Source: UBA11524 sp964391995
GTDB taxonomy: Bacteria; Bacillota; Clostridia; Christensenellales; Aristaeellaceae
Assembly: GCA_964391995.1 (NCBI GenBank)
Contig: CAYMOM010000028.1
Span: forward strand, 1 to 18,914
Direction: 5' to 3'
DNA length: 18,914 bases
In this document: piece after piece, positions 1 through 6,510 of the stretch
Layout: the number at the start of each line of letters is the position of its first letter
Position numbering within the stretch: position 1 is the stretch's first letter
The notes under the pieces: generated by a model
What the model was told of the DNA's origin: nothing
Database searches by the model: none
Seen by the model: only the letters and a program-made list of their open reading frames with translations
Translations under genes and position numbers: made by a program

Positions 1-1325
1 TAGTACAGGATGAACAGCCCGGAGGTCAGCGCCCAGGTGATGGGATAGCTGACCAGCACCGCGGAAACCGTGCCTATGCCCGGCGCCACCCACCACAGCC
101 AGCCCACACGCAGCAGGCACACCCCAAACAGGGTGATCAGGGTGGGGATCAGCGAATCGCCTGCGCCGCGCACCGCGCCGGAAAGAATTTCAATGCACAG
201 GTACAGCACATAGGTGGGCACCAGCAGGTTCAGGATGTCCATGCCGTAGGCAATCACGGCATCGTCGTCGGAGAAAAGCCGGTACAGGTGCTCCCCCACC
301 AGCAGGTACAGGGTGCTGATGATCACCGTGGAGGCAAAGGCCATGCCCAGGCACACCTTCACCGAGCGGCGCACCCTGTCGTACTGCCGGGCGCCGAAGT
401 TCTGGCCCACAAAGGTGGTGATGGACACGCCAAAGGCGCTGACAATCATCCAGAAAAGGCCGTCCAGCTTGCCATAGGCCGTCCAGGCTGCCAGCACATC
501 CGTGCCGAAGGCGTTCATGGAGGCCTGGATAATCACATTGGAAAGGGAGTACATCACGCTTTGCAGGCCGGCTGGCAGGCCAATCTGCACAATGCGGCTG
601 AGGATATGCGGGTGAAAGCGGATCTTGCGCACATTCAGCCGGTAGCAGGCATGGCTGCGCACCAGCACAATCACCACCAGCACCGCGCTGACCAGCTGAG
701 AGAGGATGGTGGCCCAGGCCGCACCGGCTACGCCCATTTCAAAGCCCACCACCAGCAGCACATCCAGCACAATGTTGGTCAGGCAGGCGGCAATGAGGAA
801 GTACAGCGGCCTTCTGGAATCCCCCACCGCCCGCAAAAGGCCGGAGCCGATGTTGTACACCAGGGAGGGCAGCATGCCTATGAAGTAAATGCGGATGTAG
901 GTCACCGCAGCATCAAAGATTTCCGCCGGGGTGTCCATCCACCGGAGCATGGTGGGCGAGAGGATATACCCCGCCACCGTCAGCAGCAGGCCGCACACCA
1001 GGGCCAGGGCAGCTGCGGTGTGCACCGTTTCGGAGGCCTCCTGCTCCTGCCTGGCACCGAAGAACTGGGAAAGAATCACCGTTGCGCCGGAGGACAGGCC
1101 CACGAAGAACCCCACAATCAGGTTGATCAGCGCCCCCGTGGCGCCGCCCACCGCCGCCAGAGCCTCCTTGCCCACAAATTTGCCCACAATCACCGCATCC
1201 ACGGTGTTGTACATCATCTGGAAAAACGAGCCCAGCAGAATGGGAAAGAAGAAAATCAGCAGCTGCTGCCAGATGACCCCCTGGGTAATGCTGTTCTCCT
1301 GGCTTGCCCGGCGCTTCCACGGCAT
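1..1325 (-). CDS. MATE family efflux transporter (3' end missing)
   Basis: A multidrug and toxin extrusion carrier of the inner membrane, expected to export drugs or metabolites by Na+ or H+ antiport. The translation shows repeated long hydrophobic helices and MATE-typical stretches: an N-terminal QLLIFFFPILLG helix followed by FFQMMYNTVDAVIVGKFVG, then LSQFFGARQ, and later LPSLVYNIGSGLLRAVGDSR and FVGQNFGARQYD. The two halves (about residues 10-220 and 230-440) repeat the same pattern, as in the family. About 441 codons are visible against a usual 440-460, so only a short C-terminal tail is lost. I chose ATG 1325 because AAGGAG lies 9 nt upstream; an in-frame ATG at 1349 has no ribosome binding site. 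The gene is divergent from the isomerase gene. The exported substrate cannot be read from sequence. Confidence 0.93.
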   Translation of the reverse strand, partial: MPWKRRASQENSITQGVIWQQLLIFFFPILLGSFFQMMYNTVDAVIVGKFVGKEALAAVGGATGALINLIVGFFVGLSSGATVILSQFFGARQEQEASETVHTAAALALVCGLLLTVAGYILSPTMLRWMDTPAEIFDAAVTYIRIYFIGMLPSLVYNIGSGLLRAVGDSRRPLYFLIAACLTNIVLDVLLVVGFEMGVAGAAWATILSQLVSAVLVVIVLVRSHACYRLNVRKIRFHPHILSRIVQIGLPAGLQSVMYSLSNVIIQASMNAFGTDVLAAWTAYGKLDGLFWMIVSAFGVSITTFVGQNFGARQYDRVRRSVKVCLGMAFASTVIISTLYLLVGEHLYRLFSDDDAVIAYGMDILNLLVPTYVLYLCIEILSGAVRGAGDSLIPTLITLFGVCLLRVGWLWWVAPGIGTVSAVLVSYPITWALTSGLFILY

Positions 1326-1334
1326 AGCAAATGG

Positions 1335-1340
1335 CTCCTT
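1335..1340 (-). promoter_or_regulatory. Ribosome binding site that sets the MATE start
   Basis: On the minus strand AAGGAG ends 9 nt before ATG 1325. The in-frame ATG at 1349 lies upstream of this site and has no purine-rich motif of its own, so the shorter protein is preferred. Confidence 0.7.
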
Positions 1341-1363
1341 TGTCTTCATAACTTGCACTGTAT

Positions 1364-1392
1364 GGTATAGCATAAACGCCGCAGTTTGTCCA
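1364..1392 (-). promoter_or_regulatory. Predicted sigma-A promoter of the MATE gene
   Basis: Minus-strand -35 TGGACA (1392-1387), exactly 17 bp spacer, then -10 TATACC (1369-1364) with an extended TG two bases before it. The -10 is only a moderate match. Position fits transcription starting shortly upstream of the ATG at 1325. Confidence 0.55.
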
Positions 1393-1438
1393 TAGGATGA
1401 AGAGAGCAAAAAATGGGCAGCAACGTATCAAGTTTGAG

Positions 1439-1467
1439 TTGACGGATGACGAATAACGTGCTATTCT
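1439..1467 (+). promoter_or_regulatory. Predicted sigma-A promoter of the isomerase gene
   Basis: -35 TTGACG (1439-1444), 17 bp spacer, -10 TATTCT (1462-1467) with an extended TGC just before it. The expected start of transcription is near 1474, leaving a leader of about 50 nt before ATG 1525. Confidence 0.72.
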
Positions 1468-1478
1468 GTAAAAAGAGA

Positions 1479-1499
1479 TACCATCTGTGCCAAATGGTA
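1479..1499 (+). promoter_or_regulatory. Inverted repeat, possible operator in the isomerase leader
   Basis: TACCAT and ATGGTA form a perfect 6-bp inverted repeat around a 9-nt centre. It lies just downstream of the predicted -10 box, where a bound repressor would block transcription. The regulator is unknown, and the repeat is short enough to occur by chance. Confidence 0.4.
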
Positions 1500-1524
1500 C
1501 AGCAACAATTAGGAGGGACTACCT

Positions 1525-3009
1525 ATGGCAAACATTCCTGAGGTCAAGCTGGGCCTGGTTGCCGTTTCCCGCGACTGCTTCCCCATTAACCTGAGCGAGA
1601 AGCGCCGGGCTGCCATCGCTGCCAAGTGCGGCCAGAAGAACCTGGAGATCGTTGAGATCAAGACCACCGTTGAGAACGAGAAGGATATGCTCAAGGCCGT
1701 TGAGGAACTGAAGGCCAACGAGTGCAACGCCTGCGTGGTGTTCCTGGGCAACTTTGGCCCCGAAACCCCCGAGACCCTGATCGCCAAGTATTTCGACGGG
1801 CCCTGCATGTTTGTGGCCGCTGCCGAGGGCGATGGCGACATGATCAACGGCCGCGGCGATGCCTACTGCGGCATGCTGAACTGCTCCTACAACCTGGGCA
1901 TGCGCCACCTGAAGGGTTATATCCCCGAGTATCCCGTGGGCAATGCCGAGGAGCTGGCGGACAAGATTATCGAGTTTGTGCCCATCGCCCGCGCCATCAT
2001 CGGCGTGAAGAACCTGAAGGTCATCACCTTTGGTCCCCGTCCCCAGGACTTCTTTGCCTGCAACGCCCCCATCAAGGGCCTGTACGAGCTGGGCATCGAA
2101 ATTGAGGAGAATTCCGAGCTGGATCTGCTGGTTTCCTACAAGGAGCATGCCGGCGATGCCCGCATCCCCGCCGTGTGCGAGGATATGGCCAAGGAAATGG
2201 GCGAAGGCAAGTATTATCCCGAGCTGTGCGAACGCATGGCGCAGTTTGAGCTGACGCTGCTGGACTGGGCCGAGAACCACAAGGGCGCCCGGAAGTATGT
2301 GGTGTTTGCCGACAAGTGCTGGCCTGCCTTCCCCTCCCAGTTTGGCTTTGAACCCTGCTATGTGAACTCCCGCCTGGCGGCCCGCGGCATTCCTGTGGCC
2401 TGCGAGGTGGATATCTACGGCGCTGTGTCCGAGTACATCGGCGCCTGCATCACCGGCGACGCTGTGACCCTGCTGGACATCAACAACTCCGTGCCCGAGT
2501 ACATCTACGACAAGGACATCAAGGGCAAGTTTGACTATCGCCTGCACGAAACCTTCATGGGCTTCCACTGCGGCAACACCCCCTCCTGCAAGATGTGCGC
2601 CGACCGTGCTGTGAAGTATCAGCTGATCCAGCACCGCCTGCTGGAGCCTGCCGGCTCCGAGCCGGATTTCACCCGCGGCACCCTGGAGGGCGACATTGCT
2701 CCCGGCGAAGTGACCTTCTACCGCCTGCAGTGCGATTCCAACGGCGACCTGCGCTCCTACATCGCTGAAGGCGAGATCCTGCCCGTGGCCACCCAGTCCT
2801 TTGGCGGCATCGGCATTTTCGCCATCAAGGAGATGGATCGCTTCTACCGCCATGTGCTGGTGCAGAAGGGCTATCCCCACCACGGTGCCGTGGCCTTCGC
2901 CCACTGCGCAAAGCAGCTGTTCGAAGTGCTGAAGTACCTGGGCGTGAAGGACATTGCCTACAACCAGCCCAAGTCCCTGCCCTATCCCACCGAGAATCCC
3001 TGGGCGTAA
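1525..3009 (+). CDS. L-fucose/L-arabinose isomerase family protein
   Basis: A cytoplasmic 494-residue metal-dependent aldose-ketose isomerase of the FucI/AraA superfamily. Visible hallmarks are CEVDIYGAVSEYI (E294), TLLDINNS (D318), GFHCGN (H348) and PHHGAVAFAHC (H452/H453/H460). By family knowledge an acidic pair plus a C-terminal histidine binds Mn2+ in FucI, and AraA uses two Glu and two His at similar spacing. The length is close to AraA (about 500) and well below FucI (about 590), but the E/D pair looks FucI-like, so the sugar is uncertain (L-fucose, L-arabinose, a related deoxysugar or sulfoquinovose). C349-x5-C355-x2-C358 is unusual and sits at the active-site histidine. ATG 1525 follows AGGAGG by 8 nt. 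The gene has its own promoter and terminator, so it is probably monocistronic. Confidence 0.88.
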   Translation: MANIPEVKLGLVAVSRDCFPINLSEKRRAAIAAKCGQKNLEIVEIKTTVENEKDMLKAVEELKANECNACVVFLGNFGPETPETLIAKYFDGPCMFVAAAEGDGDMINGRGDAYCGMLNCSYNLGMRHLKGYIPEYPVGNAEELADKIIEFVPIARAIIGVKNLKVITFGPRPQDFFACNAPIKGLYELGIEIEENSELDLLVSYKEHAGDARIPAVCEDMAKEMGEGKYYPELCERMAQFELTLLDWAENHKGARKYVVFADKCWPAFPSQFGFEPCYVNSRLAARGIPVACEVDIYGAVSEYIGACITGDAVTLLDINNSVPEYIYDKDIKGKFDYRLHETFMGFHCGNTPSCKMCADRAVKYQLIQHRLLEPAGSEPDFTRGTLEGDIAPGEVTFYRLQCDSNGDLRSYIAEGEILPVATQSFGGIGIFAIKEMDRFYRHVLVQKGYPHHGAVAFAHCAKQLFEVLKYLGVKDIAYNQPKSLPYPTENPWA

Positions 3010-3023
3010 GACATAACAAAGCT

Positions 3024-3053
3024 GCGGCGCATCGAAAGGTGCGCCGCTTTCTT
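3024..3053 (+). terminator. Rho-independent terminator after the isomerase gene
   Basis: An 8-bp perfect GC-rich stem (GCGGCGCA and TGCGCCGC) with an 8-nt loop is followed by TTTCTT. It lies 15 nt past the isomerase stop codon and directly before the next promoter. Confidence 0.85.
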
Positions 3054-3059
3054 GCCCCC

Positions 3060-3088
3060 TTGACAGCCTATTTTTGCAGCGCTATCAT
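3060..3088 (+). promoter_or_regulatory. Predicted sigma-A promoter of the EamA gene
   Basis: Consensus -35 TTGACA (3060-3065), 17 bp spacer, -10 TATCAT (3083-3088). It begins 7 bp after the upstream terminator and shows that the coding start must lie downstream, at 3125. Confidence 0.8.
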
Positions 3089-3124
3089 AATGCCGAAAAA
3101 GCGATTCCTCAAGGGGGCCTTTGC

Positions 3125-3538
3125 ATGTGGTTTGTTCTGGCACTGCTGTCGGCGGTGTTTGCTGCGCTGACGTCCATCCTGGCAAAAATCGGCATTGATG
3201 GCGTGAATTCCAACCTGGCTACCGCCATCCGCACCATGGTGGTGGTGGTCATGGCCTGGGGCATGGTGTTTTTGACCCACGCCCAAAGCGGCCTGGCGGA
3301 AATCAGCCGGAAAAGTTGGCTGTTCCTCATTCTTTCCGGCGCGGCCACGGGCATCTCCTGGCTGTGCTATTACAAGGCCCTGCAGCTGGGCGAAGCCTCT
3401 AAGGTGGTGCCCATCGACAAGCTCAGCGTGGTGCTAACGCTGGTTTTCGCCTTCCTGTTCTTGCACGAGCAGTTCAACACCAAGTCGTTGATTGGCTGCT
3501 TGCTGATTGGCGCCGGCACGCTGGTGATGGTGCTGTAA
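3125..3538 (+). CDS. Small EamA (DMT superfamily) transporter
   Basis: A 137-residue integral membrane protein with a single EamA unit of about five hydrophobic segments (roughly residues 2-21, 29-50, 62-82, 86-108, 114-137). The family signature is clear near the C-terminus: ALQLGEASKVVPIDKLSV, then FAFLFLHEQF and a closing GAGTLVMVL helix. Larger DMT proteins carry two such units, so this protein probably works as a dimer, as the small members do. The substrate is unknown. ATG 3125 is chosen because AAGGGGG lies 7 nt upstream. An in-frame ATG at 3074 falls between the predicted -35 and -10 elements and would not be transcribed. It is a single-gene unit followed by repeat-rich DNA. Confidence 0.88.
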   Translation: MWFVLALLSAVFAALTSILAKIGIDGVNSNLATAIRTMVVVVMAWGMVFLTHAQSGLAEISRKSWLFLILSGAATGISWLCYYKALQLGEASKVVPIDKLSVVLTLVFAFLFLHEQFNTKSLIGCLLIGAGTLVMVL

Positions 3539-3570
3539 CGGGGCCGGCAGGCCCGTAGGGTGCACATTTA

Positions 3571-3587
3571 GCACACAGGCTGTGTGC
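3571..3587. repeat. 8-bp perfect palindrome, 1-nt centre
   Basis: GCACACAG and CTGTGTGC around a single G. No T-run follows on either strand, so it is not an obvious terminator. It lies 33 bp after the EamA stop codon. Confidence 0.55.
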
Positions 3588-3594
3588 AGGGGAT

Positions 3595-3620
3595 GTTCTT
3601 TCTCTCTCGCGAGAAAGAAC
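3595..3620. repeat. 10-bp perfect hairpin of pyrimidine/purine arms
   Basis: GTTCTTTCTC and GAGAAAGAAC around a 6-nt loop. The plus-strand left arm is all pyrimidine apart from its first base. I recall similar GAGAAAGAACCAAAG words from intergenic repeats of gut Clostridia, unverified. Confidence 0.6.
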
Positions 3621-3630
3621 CAAAGAGCGA

Positions 3631-3670
3631 CCGGGGCCGCTAATACTGTACCGCGGCGTAGCGGCCCCGG
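3631..3670. repeat. 12-bp perfect GC-rich inverted repeat
   Basis: CCGGGGCCGCTA and TAGCGGCCCCGG around a 16-nt loop that itself contains CCGCGG. The right arm is followed by a C-rich run rather than T, so intrinsic termination is unlikely on the plus strand. Confidence 0.65.
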
Positions 3671-3771
3671 ACCCCCTTTCCCCCGCAAGGCAATGGGTAG
3701 CAACCTCACAATTCGGCATTGTCGTTCATCCAGCAAAAGCTGTCTGAACTCTGTGCCTCATTGGAACTCCA

Positions 3772-3802
3772 GGCCGCTTCATCTGCCACTGGCAGCGCGG
3801 CC
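3772..3802. repeat. Nested palindrome, first CTGCCA-x-TGGCAG copy
   Basis: Outer arms GGCCGC and GCGGCC enclose the 13-bp palindrome CTGCCACTGGCAG (3783-3795). The same 13-mer, with the centre base complemented, recurs at 4008-4020 in the same block. A perfect CCCCGCGGGG palindrome follows at 3810-3819. Confidence 0.6.
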
Positions 3803-3906
3803 TTCCGTTCCCCGCGGGGGCGATCAGGGACGCGTTGGTCGTTTTGGAGGTTTGGGGTACCTTGCGCGCGGCATGTGGCTCGCGCTTTGTGCGCAGGTTT
3901 GTGGGC

Positions 3907-3992
3907 TGGTGCATGGCCAGGCACCATGGCTTCCCCTGGAGGGGAAGCTGTCCCGAAGGGACTGATGAGGTGGAAAGCCTCCCTCCGGGAGG
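3907..3992. repeat. Run of four adjacent hairpins with a GATGAGG word
   Basis: In order: TGGTGC/GCACCA (3907-3926); GCTTCCCC/GGGGAAGC with a 4-nt loop (3929-3948); GTCCC/GGGAC with a GAA loop (3950-3962); then TGATGAGG; then CCTCCC/GGGAGG with a 3-nt loop (3978-3992). All stems are perfect. Such close packing is characteristic of a mobile intergenic repeat or a folded RNA. Confidence 0.6.
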
Positions 3993-4006
3993 TGAGCGAT
4001 GCGACT

Positions 4007-4020
4007 GCTGCCAGTGGCAG
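4007..4020. repeat. Second copy of the CTGCCA-x-TGGCAG palindrome
   Basis: GCTGCCAGTGGCAG is the exact reverse complement of 3783-3796. The two sites can pair with each other over 14 bp or each form its own 6-bp stem. Confidence 0.55.
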
Positions 4021-4067
4021 CAAAAAGCGAACTGAGCGAATTGGCCCTCCACAGACCATGCGGCAGA

Positions 4068-4088
4068 CGGGCGAACCGTGTTCGCCCG
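4068..4088. repeat. 8-bp perfect hairpin
   Basis: CGGGCGAA and TTCGCCCG around a 5-nt loop. It is the last hairpin of the block before the foldase terminator, and no T-run follows it. Confidence 0.5.
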
Positions 4089-4117
4089 CTGTGCGGTCAG
4101 GGAAGTCATTCAACGCA

Positions 4118-4153
4118 AAAGCGCCATGCTCCGGCGATGGAGCATGGCGCTTT
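4118..4153 (-). terminator. Strong terminator of the foldase gene, possibly bidirectional
   Basis: A 15-bp perfect stem (AAAGCGCCATGCTCC and its complement) with a 6-nt loop. Read on the minus strand, the stem is closed by TTTTGCGTTG, and it begins 11 bp beyond the foldase stop codon. A TTT follows on the plus strand as well, so it could also stop transcription coming out of the repeat block. Confidence 0.85.
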
Positions 4154-4164
4154 GCTGTTTTGCG

Positions 4165-5658
4165 TTATTCCTCGGTTTTCACGGCATCCAGCATGGCCTG
4201 GGCTTCGGCGGCGTAGGTCACGCTGGCCTCGTTCATCCAGGTTTCCATGGTGGCGGTGAAAAGCTCGTTTTCCTTCTGGCTCAAGGCTTCCTCGTGAAGG
4301 GCGGACTGAATGTCGGCGGTGTATTCCACGGCGCCGGCGGGCACGTCACGGGTGTACTGCACAATGTGCACGCCGTAGCTGCCCACCACAGGCTCAGCCA
4401 CATCGCCCACGTTATTCACGGAGAAGGCCGCCTTCACAAAGGCGGGATCCCACAGGATGGAATCCATGTGCACGCTGTAGCCGTTGGTCTTGTTGGGCTC
4501 CTGCTGCATGCCCGGGTCGGTGCCATATTCGGCTACCAGGTTGGCAAAGGCAGCGCCGTCCGCCAGCTTCTGGTTGATCTCATCAATGGTGGGCTGGACG
4601 GAATCCAGAATGGCCTTGCAGGCTGCATCCACATCGGCCTGGGTCACAGGGGTTTCCGGCTCGGCAGTGGTGTCGGCGGCGGGGGACTGGGCAGGGTCAG
4701 CGGTGGTTTCCTCGGCCTCCTGCTGCTCCTCCAGCTTGGCGGACAGGGTCTGATAGTTGCTCAGCAGCTGTTCGTCCACATCCAGCAGGATATGGGTAAT
4801 GCCCCGGTAGCCTGCGGGGGTATAATAAGAGGTCTGGCCATAGTACTGGGTCATGTATTCATACATGGCCACATTGTCCTTGTAGGAGGCTTCATCAGCC
4901 GCCACCTGCTGGTCGAACAGGGCCTTGACCTCTTCATCGGTCACGGTGGCGCCTTCCACCATCATGGCCTGCACCTTGTCCAGCTTGGCGCTGTTCATGG
5001 CGTCCTCCAGCAGAACGGCCTCGGTGTAGCCCATGCCCTCCAGCATGGCCAGCACGGACACCCGGGCAGCGGCCTTCTCATCCTCGGTGGATTCCTCGGT
5101 CACGCCGCCGTAATAGCTGACGTACATATCCACAATGCTGGCCCAGTTTTCGGCGTTGTCCTTTTCGATTTCCGCCTTTTCCTCGTCGGTGAACTGGTCA
5201 AAGCCCTTTTCAACGGCTTTCTGTTCCATCAGCTCCAGCTGCACGGCATACTCCAGGGCATAGGCCTGCATGGCGGCGGCGAAGCTTTCATCGCTGGTGT
5301 CGTAGCCATACTGGGCATAGGCAGCAGTCATGTTGGCATAGATCTGGTCGATGTCCTCCTGCAGGATGTCGCTGCCGTTCACGGTGACCATCACGGCCTT
5401 GGGGTCGGCAGTGGCATCGGCAGAGGCAGCATCGGCGGCGGGCTCATCGGTGGCGGTTTCCTGGGCGGGAACCTCCTGGGTGGCCTCGGCAGGTGCTTCA
5501 GCAGGTGCATCGGTGGAGACCGTGTTGGGGGCAGTATTGCTGGTCACCAGGGCGGGATTCTGCTGGTCCTTCTGTCCGCCGGTGAAGATCACAACAGCAG
5601 CCACAATCAGCGCGATGGCCAGCACTGCTGCAATGATCCACTTGGTTGTCTTGTTCAT
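4165..5658 (-). CDS. Membrane-anchored PrsA/SurA-type peptidyl-prolyl isomerase
   Basis: A 497-residue extracytoplasmic foldase expected to catalyse prolyl isomerisation in secreted proteins. Order of parts: an N-terminal transmembrane anchor (about 7-26; no lipobox cysteine, unlike PrsA lipoproteins); an Ala/Glu/Pro/Thr-rich spacer (about 29-88); a helical SurA-N-like domain (about 90-280); and a parvulin domain from GITHILLDVDE (about 285) to YGVHIVQYTRDVP (about 435), with AFANLVAEYGTDPG and VGDVAEPV inside. The parvulin domain is much longer than the usual 90-95 residues because an acidic low-complexity insert (about 307-340) and a helical stretch separate its first strand from the rest. 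ATG 5658 follows AGGAGG by 8 nt. It has its own promoter and a strong terminator. Neighbouring secreted glycosidases are plausible clients. Confidence 0.87.
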   Translation of the reverse strand: MNKTTKWIIAAVLAIALIVAAVVIFTGGQKDQQNPALVTSNTAPNTVSTDAPAEAPAEATQEVPAQETATDEPAADAASADATADPKAVMVTVNGSDILQEDIDQIYANMTAAYAQYGYDTSDESFAAAMQAYALEYAVQLELMEQKAVEKGFDQFTDEEKAEIEKDNAENWASIVDMYVSYYGGVTEESTEDEKAAARVSVLAMLEGMGYTEAVLLEDAMNSAKLDKVQAMMVEGATVTDEEVKALFDQQVAADEASYKDNVAMYEYMTQYYGQTSYYTPAGYRGITHILLDVDEQLLSNYQTLSAKLEEQQEAEETTADPAQSPAADTTAEPETPVTQADVDAACKAILDSVQPTIDEINQKLADGAAFANLVAEYGTDPGMQQEPNKTNGYSVHMDSILWDPAFVKAAFSVNNVGDVAEPVVGSYGVHIVQYTRDVPAGAVEYTADIQSALHEEALSQKENELFTATMETWMNEASVTYAAEAQAMLDAVKTEE

Positions 5659-5711
5659 GGGGGTAACCTCCTTACACTTCCACAGCGCCCATCAGGCGCG
5701 TAGCTTTGTCT

Positions 5712-5740
5712 ATTATGACACGATTTGACCCTTTGTGCAA
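5712..5740 (-). promoter_or_regulatory. Predicted sigma-A promoter of the foldase gene
   Basis: Minus-strand -35 TTGCAC (5740-5735), 17 bp spacer, -10 CATAAT (5717-5712). The -10 matches consensus at five of six positions and the -35 is weaker. The leader contains a small GCGCC/GGCGC hairpin at 5685-5699. Confidence 0.65.
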
Positions 5741-5790
5741 CTGGAAAAAATGAAATGTTACAGTCTGTTCATTTGCTCATCACCCACCCA

Positions 5791-6432
5791 TCACACAAGG
5801 CGGCGGCCCGCCAGGGTCAGGCGCTCCTGCAGGCGGCAGAGGAATTCCTTGTTGGTGGGCTTGCCCTTTTCCGGATCCACCGAGCAGCCGAAGAACCGCT
5901 CCAGGGCAGCCAGCTCGCCATGGCTCCAGGTGGATTCCACCAGGGTGCGCAGGCTGCGCTCCACAGCGGCGGGGGTCATGCTGTGGCGCCTTGCCACCAG
6001 GGGATACAGCCGGGCGTGCAGGTTTTCCATCAGGGGCGGATGCGCCACAGCCAGCGCCGCCATGTCCGGCAGGAAGTCCGCCGCCCGCAGGGTCTGATTG
6101 GCTGTCAGTGCCCGCAGCAGCCCGCGGGCCAGGCAGGTGAGGCGCTCCAGGCTCAGCAGCACCCCGGGCGGCAGGCCGGTGGGCAGCTTTTCGCCCGGGC
6201 GGATGACCCAGGGCGGCGAAAGCAGCGGGCGTTCCGACAAAAGCCGGGCCAGCAGGGCGGCTTCCGGGCCGGGGCACAGCAGGCACACCTCCGCATAGGC
6301 TTCCTGCATGGCCTGATAAGCCTCTGCCGCCGTCAGGCATACCTGACCGTGCCAGCACTCGCCACGGTTTTCCACGTCCATCAGCCAGCGCCGGCCCTGG
6401 GCCAGGCTGGCGGAAAGAATCACGCATCGCAT
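5791..6432 (-). CDS. Spo0A C-terminal-domain protein with degenerate receiver
   Basis: A 213-residue likely transcription regulator. The C-terminal part (about 105-207) matches the Spo0A effector domain: LYPLVARRHSMTPAAVERSL (142-161), ESTWSHGELAALERFFG (166-182) and KGKPTNKEFL (189-198) correspond to the well-conserved LYP, VERAIRHAIEVAWSRG, FGYTV and KPTNSEF blocks of Spo0A, including the recognition helix. The first 100 residues are too short for a CheY-like receiver. Where a phospho-accepting aspartate would be expected the sequence reads EVCLLCPG (48-55), so activation by phosphorelay is unlikely. ATG 6432 has AAGGGAG 8 nt upstream. It lies 78 bp downstream of the amylase gene on the same strand with no clear promoter or terminator between them, so co-transcription is possible. 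It is not the cell's canonical Spo0A. Confidence 0.82.
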   Translation of the reverse strand: MRCVILSASLAQGRRWLMDVENRGECWHGQVCLTAAEAYQAMQEAYAEVCLLCPGPEAALLARLLSERPLLSPPWVIRPGEKLPTGLPPGVLLSLERLTCLARGLLRALTANQTLRAADFLPDMAALAVAHPPLMENLHARLYPLVARRHSMTPAAVERSLRTLVESTWSHGELAALERFFGCSVDPEKGKPTNKEFLCRLQERLTLAGRRLV

Positions 6433-6510
6433 TTGCTCCGCTCCCTTCGGTGAAGGATTCGCCGCAGGGAATGTCCTACCCTTTAAGGGATTGTGGGAGC
6501 TTTTGCCGAA

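Larger units (their letters stand above)
3539..4117. repeat. Hairpin-rich intergenic block without a credible gene
   Basis: About 580 bp between the EamA stop codon and the terminator of the foldase gene hold at least seven perfect inverted repeats, listed separately. All frames translate to low-plausibility arginine-, proline- or serine-rich peptides that overlap each other, lack good ribosome binding sites and resemble no family I know. The ordered hairpins followed by GATGAGG recall dispersed intergenic repeat families of gut Clostridia. That is recollection, not a database match. The block could be several such elements inserted side by side or a structured transcript. Confidence 0.6.

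Noticed and set aside
1525..3009. Firm naming of the isomerase as araA or fucI
   Set aside because: Length points to one and metal residues to the other, so a symbol would overstate what the sequence shows.
3074..3124. N-terminal extension of the EamA protein from ATG 3074
   Set aside because: This ATG lies between the -35 and -10 of the predicted promoter, upstream of any transcript start, and the extension is not hydrophobic.
3571..4088. CRISPR array
   Set aside because: The repeats are inverted, differ in sequence and are unevenly spaced; there is no direct-repeat/spacer periodicity and no cas gene.
3582..4259. Several overlapping open frames on both strands in the repeat block
   Set aside because: They overlap one another in many frames, consist of hairpin-derived sequence, and lack ribosome binding sites or family resemblance.
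4078..5703. 541-codon plus-strand frame antisense to the foldase
   Set aside because: Gly/His/Leu/Val-rich shadow. The minus strand carries the promoter, ribosome binding site, parvulin domain and terminator.
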